From Apostichopus japonicus (Eukaryota; Echinodermata; Holothuroidea; Aspidochirotida; Stichopodidae), in assembly GCF_037975245.1 (NCBI RefSeq), contig NC_092570.1, forward strand, positions 6,615,001 through 6,679,000: a stretch of 64,000 bases of DNA, in the 5' to 3' direction. The translations under genes were made by a program, and so were the position numbers. The notes below the pieces were generated by a model. That model was given only the letters and a program-made list of their open reading frames with translations, had not been told where the DNA came from and made no database searches. This document shows, piece after piece, positions 58,401 to 64,000 of the stretch. The first letter of the stretch is position 1. Each line of letters opens with the position of its first letter.

Positions 58401-61400
58401 AGATATTGATTTCCATTGCTTTATGATCAGAAAACAGAATCATAATAATTTTTTTCTCTCTCTTTTTGTACTCAAATGTTAGGTGCTACAAGTAAAGAAC
58501 TGAAAGAACTTGAGAAACCAAATAGCTTAATAAATTTATGAACAGAGAAAGTGGTTTGAAAAATTATTAAAAATAAACAAAAGCAGAACAGATGATACAA
58601 AGAATAAAACACAAATTGCAGTATTACACAACACAAAGTCAAAGATATGTTTAAATGAGCTTAATACCCGAGCTCGTTTTGTTCTTAAAATAATTATATA
58701 ATCCCGTAAAAATTTGTATATGTTGTTTCCATTTGTTTATAGAAGAAGTATCATGTGATAAGCCATGTCCAAGGATTTTTGATCCCATCTGCGGCTCTGA
58801 TGGAGTGACTTATGAAAATGAATGTCTCTTCGAGGTAGCGTCTTGCAAAGATGAAACTTTAACATCTACACCTGGTGAATGTCCTGCTGGTAAGTATCTG
58901 TACCGGATTTTATCAATATAAAGAGTAGGTTATTCTCGGTAAGTTCAAGGATCCATTCTGTTTCACGGGGGTTTTTTCCTGGCAGCAGTTTAAATTCACT
59001 TGAGGGTAACAATTTTAAATCCTTGTAAATAAGGTAACTTGGAAAGTACAGCTTGGTTGAACTTCAAAGCTGATATGTAGATGACTGCTTGTTAGGTAAT
59101 TCACAAACATTATGTAAATAGAGGTCAAAGGTAGGATCCTACTTTTGGTCGTAGTTATTAGAATTTGATGTCATATTTTGTGTACAAATTGAACCAAGAA
59201 TAAATGGGAGAGTACAATATAATGATTTGATGAAATATTTTGTGCTCAAGTCAGTTTTCAAGATTATAGAAACTATGACTAGGAATTGATTGATTAATTA
59301 ATAAATTAATCGAACGGTACATTCCAGTCAATTCTGCCATTTACATTCCAGTCCGTCATTAACATATTTAGAAGAAACGAACAGATAAGACAATAAGAAG
59401 AGACAAAACAAAAGACAGAGAGAGAAAAGACAAAAGAAAGCAGCCTACAAACTATTCAAATTTATTAGTTAAGTAGTTTGTTTTTAAGTTTTTCTTGAAG
59501 GAAGATTAAGAATTACAGCTCTGAATGTGACTAGGAAGAGATGACCACTTTAAGATGGTTTTGAAGTTTTTCCCTGATAGTTGTTAATACACAACATAAA
59601 GTCAAAGATATGTTTAAATGAGCTTAATATCAGAGTGCGTTTTGTTCTTAAAATAATTATTAATCCCGTAAAAATCTGTATATGTTGTTTCCATTTGTTT
59701 ATAGAAGAAGTATCATGTGATAAGTCATGTCCAAGGATTTTTGATCCCATCTGCGGCTCTGATGGAGTGACTTATGAAAATGAATGTCTCTTCGAGGTAG
59801 CGTCTTGCAAAGATGAAACTTTAACATCTACACCTGGTGAATGTCCTGCTGGTAAGTATCTTTACCAGATTTTATCAATATAAAGAGTAGGTTATTCTCG
59901 GTAAGTTCAAGGATCCATTCTGTTTCATGGGTTTTTTTTTCTTGGCAGCGGTTAAAGTTCACTTGAGGGTAACAATTTTAAATCCTTGTAAATAAGGTAA
60001 CTTGGAAAGTACAGCTTGGTTGAACTTCAAAGCTGAGATGTAGATGCACTGCTTGTTAGGTAATTCATGAACATTATGTAAATAGAGGTCAAAGGTTGGA
60101 TCCTACTTTTGGTCATAGTTTATAAGAATTTGATGTAATATTTTGTGTACAAATTGAACCAAGAATAAATGGGAGAGTACAATATAATGAATTGATGAAA
60201 TATTTTGTGCTCAAGTCAGTTTCCAAGATTATAGAAACTATGACTAGGAATTGATTGATTGATTAATTGATTTTTTAATTAATAAATGAATTGAATGGTA
60301 CATTCCAGTCCACTTTGAAAGCTAGATGAGATTTTAATGCGATACTCTGGTAAGAGAATCAATTTTTGACAATTTAATATGGTCTCATCATTTTTGCACA
60401 TACAACAGTTTGTCCTGAAAATTATTGTGAAAATGGAGCGACATGTCGTGGTGATTCAGAGAGTTATACCTGTGAATGTCCTCCAGGATTTAAAGGCGAA
60501 AACTGTGAAACACGTAAGATGTTTATTTACAATTATTATTAATATTTTATGGGATGACTGTTTTCAAAATAGTCTGCAGATGAAGTTAGAGGACACATTT
60601 AGGCCTACCGACCAACATACAATTACCTAAACACAGGCTCATTTGATAAGCAAATTTGTTAACAGTATCTCTTTTGACTCTTTGACAACTCAAAATGAGC
60701 AGTTTGCTTCAGAGAAATGCATGACTCTGAATTGGATGAGATTTAATTATGAGCATGTATTTTGTTTTGTTTTGTTTTTGTTTTTTGGTAAGTCTAGAGA
60801 TCAATTGTATGTCAATGTGATTCTCCCCTTTAGTATTCTAGTCCAAAGTTTAGCTCGCTATAAGAAATGCTAGAAGTCTTCAAAATTGCTTTCCTAGTGT
60901 TTCGGATTCTCCAAATAAGTTGTAGTCCATTCAGGATCAGTTTTAAAATAGAACATTTGAAATATCTCAGTGTAGGAAATTAAATTTAATACATATTGTT
61001 TCTTGGGAGTTGAGGGAGGGGGGGGGGTTGGGGGGTATAATGAGGACATTTAATAAATCCAAAACATGGAAACTGTTAAAAGTATGCCCCAAAATTTCAC
61101 ATCGCAAAAGCATGTGTTGATAAATTGGTTGCTTGGTAGAACACCAAGCATGATTGTGTCAAGTCAAAGGTGAAAGAGTTGTTTCATCAGGAGTTAATGG
61201 AATAATCTGCTATGATTTTTTTTCTTTTCTTGTTGGAGAGAAAATAACTTCTGCTTTCGTTGGTTTCCTTGATCAGTACTTATTATATCTCTCTTTCTCT
61301 TCTCTCTGTCAAATATTTTACAGCTCTCCAATGTCAGTGTAACTTGTGGGTGGAGCCTCACCACTTGACCTTTGACGGACAAGAGTTCACATTCCAGGGA

Positions 61401-63712
61401 GAATGTGAATACGTCTTAGCGCAGCACACAGCCGAGCAGGCTGCAGATTCAGGCCTGCCTGCTTTCAATTTGATTGGACGTTATCACAAGGAGCGACCCG
61501 ACGACAAGATAAGTCTGTTGAATTACATCAGATTAGAAATGAGTGGGAAAGACTTCAAAATGCATAACCAGATTTTGTACGTCGACGGAGAGCAGGTCGC
61601 CACTCCTTACATGGGGGATGACATTTCTATTAATCTCTTGCCGGATGGTGCTTTTGTAAGTGTTGTTTTGTCATTTTTACAGGAACATGAAGTGGGGGAG
61701 TGGGGGTGGGGTGGGGGGAGTAAAGAGTCACATTTAAATGAGAGAGAATGATATAAAATGATACTAGTCGAATGCAGTGAATGATGGCAATGTTCAATTA
61801 GTCCCTCAATATGACAATATTTTGGTTGTCCCAGGTTCTCACAAAACTGAACAGATTTAAGAGAAATGTTTAGAGTAATAATTTTAAACCAGAAACTGTA
61901 CAGTGAGGTTTGCATTTTACCATATTTAGAAATCTATTCTTTGAGCTCCTAGAATTCCTTTATGAAGATTTTTTTTTATTTGGGGATAGAGGGTGGGGTG
62001 CTAGGGGAGGGTTGTTGTGGTTAATAGTGGAAATTTGTGGTGAAACCTGAAACCCACAAAAAAAAATTGTGATTTAGGTGGGGATGCGAGCAGGATAATG
62101 GAAGTGTGAACTTAAGAACTTTACCCTTTAGATTTCGAAGTGGACATGAAAATTACTCTGATGAAGTTTTTTTTCACGTGAATTTTCATCCAGTTCAGAA
62201 AGGAATTTTTGATGTTTGCTTTTAAAAGAAAGTTGTCCATATAGCTCTTGTTCTATGCAGTTCTGAATTCATCCTAATGGTAATTTGATATCTTAAAATC
62301 AAAGGAGCAGATATACCTATTATCAGTAGAGAATTAGAGTGATTAATATGATTGATTATTAACATGATATGATTAATATAATATACCATCCTAAGTAGTT
62401 AAGTAGAAGTAAGCCAGAGCTCAAACTGAGGTAGAAGTAATTCTTGTTACTGACCGGTAAGACTACAATAACCAGCTTAATGGTACTTTGTTGGTTGAGG
62501 ACATATTTTGGTTCACACAGAGCATTTCTAAGTACTCAACTGTGATTTAAGAAGGCAAAAATTTGCTTTGAAAATCAAGTTACAGAAAAATACTTCTTCG
62601 ATCCTGACATAGAAATGTGTGTCCCTTTATGTACATGTGTGACCATTTATTGATTGTAAGGTTCTTAACATGCATTAATGATTCACTTTAAGTAGAGTAA
62701 AAGAATCGCATTTCTGTTCTTTTAGATACTTGTCACAAGCTTCGGCTTGATGGTTAATTTCAAAGACACGACGGCTACTATAAACCTCAGCGCCACCTAC
62801 AGCCAGAACGTGGACGGCCTGTGTGGCAACTGTGATGGAGTCATCGAAAACGACTGCGAAGGAACTGTAAGTGATGTTTATCTTTTACTGTTAACTTTTG
62901 TTACTATTTCTCTCACTTGTCATATTTCACGAAGATGTCATAAATATTCAACACATCGCTCTGGATCGAGCCCCTATTCCTGTTTGATCTGTCAAATGGA
63001 ATTACTCACAAGCAATAGTTTGCCCGCATGAATTTAGAACAGGACAAAGTTATTAACTGAGTTTCTATTAATGTGTGTTGACTCTAATAATCACTACTTT
63101 CCCTACTGTGCTCACTTACTAATGTGATCCAGTTTCTGTGTTGTTAACAGTTTTTTGGGGGGTGATGACCCTGGGGAGTTATTCTCAGCTACCCCTATAG
63201 TCTATGTGAAAGTAGATAAAGCTCTCAATTTGTTCCTTCTTAACAGTAGTTAGACAGTATGCTCAATTTTTGTATTATTTGAAGTACCAGATTGAAGGTA
63301 TGGCATACATCTGAAGAGGCTACCCCCAACAGGGAACAATCCCTCCCATTTCCCCCGAGCTTCCACCTTCCCATGTTTTTACAAGTAGTTGATCACCTGT
63401 CAAAAATTTTTCTTCTGAGAATCAATAGATGGTATGGAGTACTGCACATGCTCTCGCCCATAATCCCCAACAGGGAGCACTTGCTCTCGCCCATAATCCC
63501 CACCCCTTCTTTCTCAATTAGTTTCTCAACAGTATCATGACACTAGTGTATTTATCTGCTCCTACAGGGCGCAAAAGCCATCAGTGCATGTGCAAAGGAA
63601 TGGGCTGCTCTTGATGAGTGTGCAACCCCAAAACCCTTCGACGCTTGCCTGGAGAACAAGGATAAGCGTGAGGAAGCCGAGAGATTGTGTGGAGAACTTT
63701 ATGGAACTGAGG
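45297..63712 (+). CDS. Large secreted/extracellular protein: Tie-receptor-like Ig and EGF domains joined to EGF, Kazal, VWD and C8 (partial, runs off the window)
   Basis: Exons: 45297-45351, 46038-46352, 47847-48080, 49014-49139, 49642-49806, 53184-53318, 54952-55068, 55725-55841, 56295-56408, 56991-57131, 58743-58889, 59705-59851, 60409-60513, 61324-61655, 62726-62866 and 63568-63712. All have AG/GT borders. Every junction is phase 1 except two phase 0 junctions inside the VWD part, and the frame never breaks. The total is 2536 nt, 845 residues, still open. Order: signal peptide (1-18), Ig-like 1 (19-123), Ig-like 2 (124-201), EGF1-3 (202-343), EGF4-6 (344-459), Kazal 1-3 (460-604), EGF7 (605-639), VWD (640-797), C8-like (798-845). 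No FNIII, membrane segment or kinase appears. One gene is favoured because no new signal peptide or stop lies between modules, but a two-gene model is not excluded. Function unknown; adhesive or protease-inhibiting roles are possible. Confidence 0.8.
46438..46467. repeat. (TA)n microsatellite
   Basis: Thirty bases of TA in intron 2 of the Tie-like gene. Confidence 0.95.
47326..47485. mobile_element. Foldback miniature element with ~45-bp arms
   Basis: The left arm GTTAATCAACGGTCTAGCGT, then GCGTTACTCACA, is mirrored on the right, where the minus strand reads GTTTAATCAACGGTTTAGCG, then GCGTTACTCACA. Both lead into ATTAATGCAC/AATAATGCAC. The loop is rich in GGGCTCCGCCCTCGTGCA. A loose fragment (CCTGTGAGTAACGCACGG) lies at 47199-47216. 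It is in intron 2 of the Tie-like gene. Confidence 0.8.
49384..49480. repeat. Two-copy tandem GC-rich repeat, ~47-bp unit
   Basis: The unit GGGCCGCATGGGCC, then ACCTGCCCCGGTGTCCG, occurs twice in a row in an AT-rich intron of the Tie-like gene. The origin is unclear. Confidence 0.75.
51700..51918 (-). mobile_element. tRNA-derived SINE, full-length-like copy
   Basis: Read on the minus strand the element starts with a tRNA-like head at about 51918. It has an A box (TTAGCTCAGTGGTTAAAGC), an anticodon-arm-like stretch (GCCTTCCAACCATAAGG) and a B box (CCGGTTTGAGACA). Then follow a body shared with 3879-4040 and a TAAAATACATGCATACATG tail. Box spacing and the body attached to the head show a SINE rather than a tRNA gene. 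It lies antisense in an intron of the Tie-like gene. Confidence 0.85.
52420..52774. mobile_element. hAT-type miniature element (355 bp), exact 8-bp target duplication
   Basis: Left end CAGTGGCGGAGCGTCC; right end AGCTCGGCCACTG. GTGTTCAT flanks both sides (52412-52419 and 52775-52782). It shares a core, TACGCTCCGCGCCAACTG and GGTGGCGCTCCGCTTAGATA, with the 875-bp element at 43761. It is in an intron of the Tie-like gene. Confidence 0.9.
53386..53756 (+). mobile_element. TTAA-flanked miniature element, copy 2
   Basis: TTAA stands at 53386-53389 and 53753-53756. Inside are inverted ends: AGGCATTGAAAACTCGCC on the left and, on the minus strand, AGGGTGTGAAGACTCGTGC. It matches the element at 31433-31794 in opposite orientation, including TGACTGTACACTAGTGTCTA and TTTTCTGGGATCGATGGTGG. 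It starts 67 bases after the EGF3 exon. Confidence 0.8.
54759..54890. repeat. CT-rich low-complexity tract before the EGF4 exon
   Basis: About 130 bases of CTCCCT/TTCCCT variants lie 60 bases before the 3' splice site of the EGF4 exon. It may have grown from the polypyrimidine tract. Confidence 0.85.
56530..56575 (+). pseudogene. Partial duplicate of the EGF6 exon end with its donor site
   Basis: CTGGCTTTGAAGGTCAAAAC, TGTGAAACTG and GTAAGCGA repeat the last ~30 bases of the EGF6 exon and the following donor (56379-56415) with one or two changes. There is no acceptor or upstream exon part, so this is a broken fragment, although the donor-like site remains. Confidence 0.75.
56779..56824 (+). 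repeat. 46-bp repeat, inverted partner at 62384-62429
   Basis: TCAGTTTGAGCTCTGGCTTA through GGATGGTA is identical, base for base over 46 positions, to the reverse complement of 62384-62429. The partners lie in two introns of the same gene, 5.6 kb apart. Confidence 0.85.
57342..57426 (+). pseudogene. Decayed EGF exon
   Basis: After an acceptor-like CATGATAG comes CAACTACTCCTTGCTCCTCT, a clear relative of the EGF5/EGF6 exons (CCTTGCTCCTCT, GAAAATGG, TGTACCGATGGA, TACACTTGTGAATG). One extra base in GTGCCCTTGTG shifts the frame and TGA follows at once. The 3' part, with the last Cys residues and the donor, is gone. It should not be used in the mRNA. Confidence 0.85.
57450..60345 (+). repeat. Locally duplicated block containing Kazal exons 2 and 3 (period ~962 bp)
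   Basis: From about 58627 the sequence ACACAAAGTCAAAGATATGT through the Kazal exon and its downstream intron is repeated from about 59589 (offset 962), at roughly 95% identity. Intron parts such as ACAAATTGAACCAAGAATAA, ATGGGAGAGTACAATATA and GATTGATTAATTGATT occur three times (near 57465, 59180 and 60150). An older copy therefore exists upstream, next to the dead EGF exon. Confidence 0.88.
61324..63712 (+). other. VWD domain and start of a C8-like segment of the Tie-like gene
   Basis: Exons 61324-61655, 62726-62866 and 63568-63712. The VWD start is canonical ([29 protein letters not shown]), as are the calcium-site and Cys motif region [17 protein letters not shown]. The third exon has Cys at [21 protein letters not shown] and RLCGELYG, as in a C8 domain that follows VWD in mucins, VWF, zonadhesin and SCO-spondin. 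VWD-C8 units often polymerise or bind matrix. The exon ends in phase 1 with donor GTAAGT at 63713, so more exons follow. Confidence 0.9.
62384..62429 (-). repeat. 46-bp repeat, inverted partner of 56779-56824
   Basis: The minus-strand reading is identical to 56779-56824. It lies in the intron between the two VWD exons. Confidence 0.85.
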
Positions 63713-64000
63713 GTAAGTTTGAGAAAAAAGAAAATTAATAAACTTTCAATTTACCTAATAAGCTGTTCATTTGATTCTCACAAGTTATCCACGGGGAGGG
63801 GGGGGGGGATTCATTAACATTAATCAGTTGCAAACCCGATGGGCTGGAATGAATCCAAAATACTTGCAAACTTGCGTCATTGTTTGAAGAGAATCTTATT
63901 TTCAAATGAAATTTTCATTATTACTCTACAATGTAGTATGTCATGATATGAAAATGACTTAACATTCAATGGTAAACAAATGTTTTAACTTTGACTGGTG

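Larger units (their letters stand above)
54952..60513 (+). other. EGF4-6, Kazal 1-3 and EGF7 exons of the Tie-like gene
   Basis: EGF4 (54952-55068) has [16 protein letters not shown] and [16 protein letters not shown]5 (55725-55841) has [18 protein letters not shown]6 (56295-56408) has [15 protein letters not shown] and is clearly a sister of EGF5. Kazal 1 (56991-57131) has [14 protein letters not shown]. Kazal 2 (58743-58889) and Kazal 3 (59705-59851) have [14 protein letters not shown] and differ by one residue near the start (CDKPCP versus CDKSCP). EGF7 is 60409-60513. Each exon is one domain, phase 1 on both sides, so domains can be gained or lost without breaking frame. Kazal domains often inhibit serine proteases; no target is inferred here. 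Confidence 0.92.

Overview
The window is animal genomic DNA: AT-rich, intron-dense, with GT/AG splice sites, microsatellites and many short non-autonomous transposons. Gene content (an animal-type laccase, a Tie-receptor-like ectodomain, Kazal/EGF/VWD extracellular modules, RNase H2 subunit B) suggests a marine invertebrate deuterostome. An echinoderm, perhaps a sea cucumber, is my best guess; this is inference.

Layout. (1) 1-2.1 kb: a minisatellite, then the last two coding exons of RNASEH2B (+). (2) 2.1-10.8 kb: no gene seen; several hAT-type miniature elements, one truncated SINE and a decayed satellite. (3) 10.8-13.05 kb (-): a long coding exon of an ankyrin-repeat protein. (4) 16.67-23.76 kb (-): a three-exon gene for a 334-residue coiled-coil protein that I do not recognise; its reading frame closes exactly across both introns. 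(5) 25.41-34.96 kb (+): a complete eight-exon laccase-type multicopper oxidase of 663 residues with all copper ligands, a signal peptide and a hydrophobic C-terminus. (6) 35-45.3 kb: no gene seen; repeats. (7) 45.30 kb to the window end (+): at least sixteen exons of one large extracellular protein. A signal peptide, two Ig-like domains and three EGF repeats match the N-terminal half of Tie1/Tie2 receptors; then come three EGF, three Kazal, one EGF, a von Willebrand D domain and a C8-like segment. It is still open at the window edge.

The gene models were built by hand from splice sites and codon phase. Every intron phase in the laccase, the coiled-coil gene and the Tie-like gene is consistent, which is strong evidence for the models.

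Most notable for the hunt: (a) the Tie-like ectodomain joined to EGF/Kazal/VWD modules instead of FNIII, membrane segment and kinase; (b) a retroposed element in a laccase intron whose head is the 5' end of U2 snRNA, ending in an A-run and flanked by a 14-bp target-site duplication; (c) a family of hAT-type miniature elements, several with exact 8-bp target duplications, including three near-identical ~370-bp copies; (d) a pair of TTAA-flanked elements in two different genes; (e) a recent ~962-bp tandem duplication that added a Kazal exon, beside a dead EGF exon. The genes share no obvious pathway; the laccase and the coiled-coil gene are head to head.
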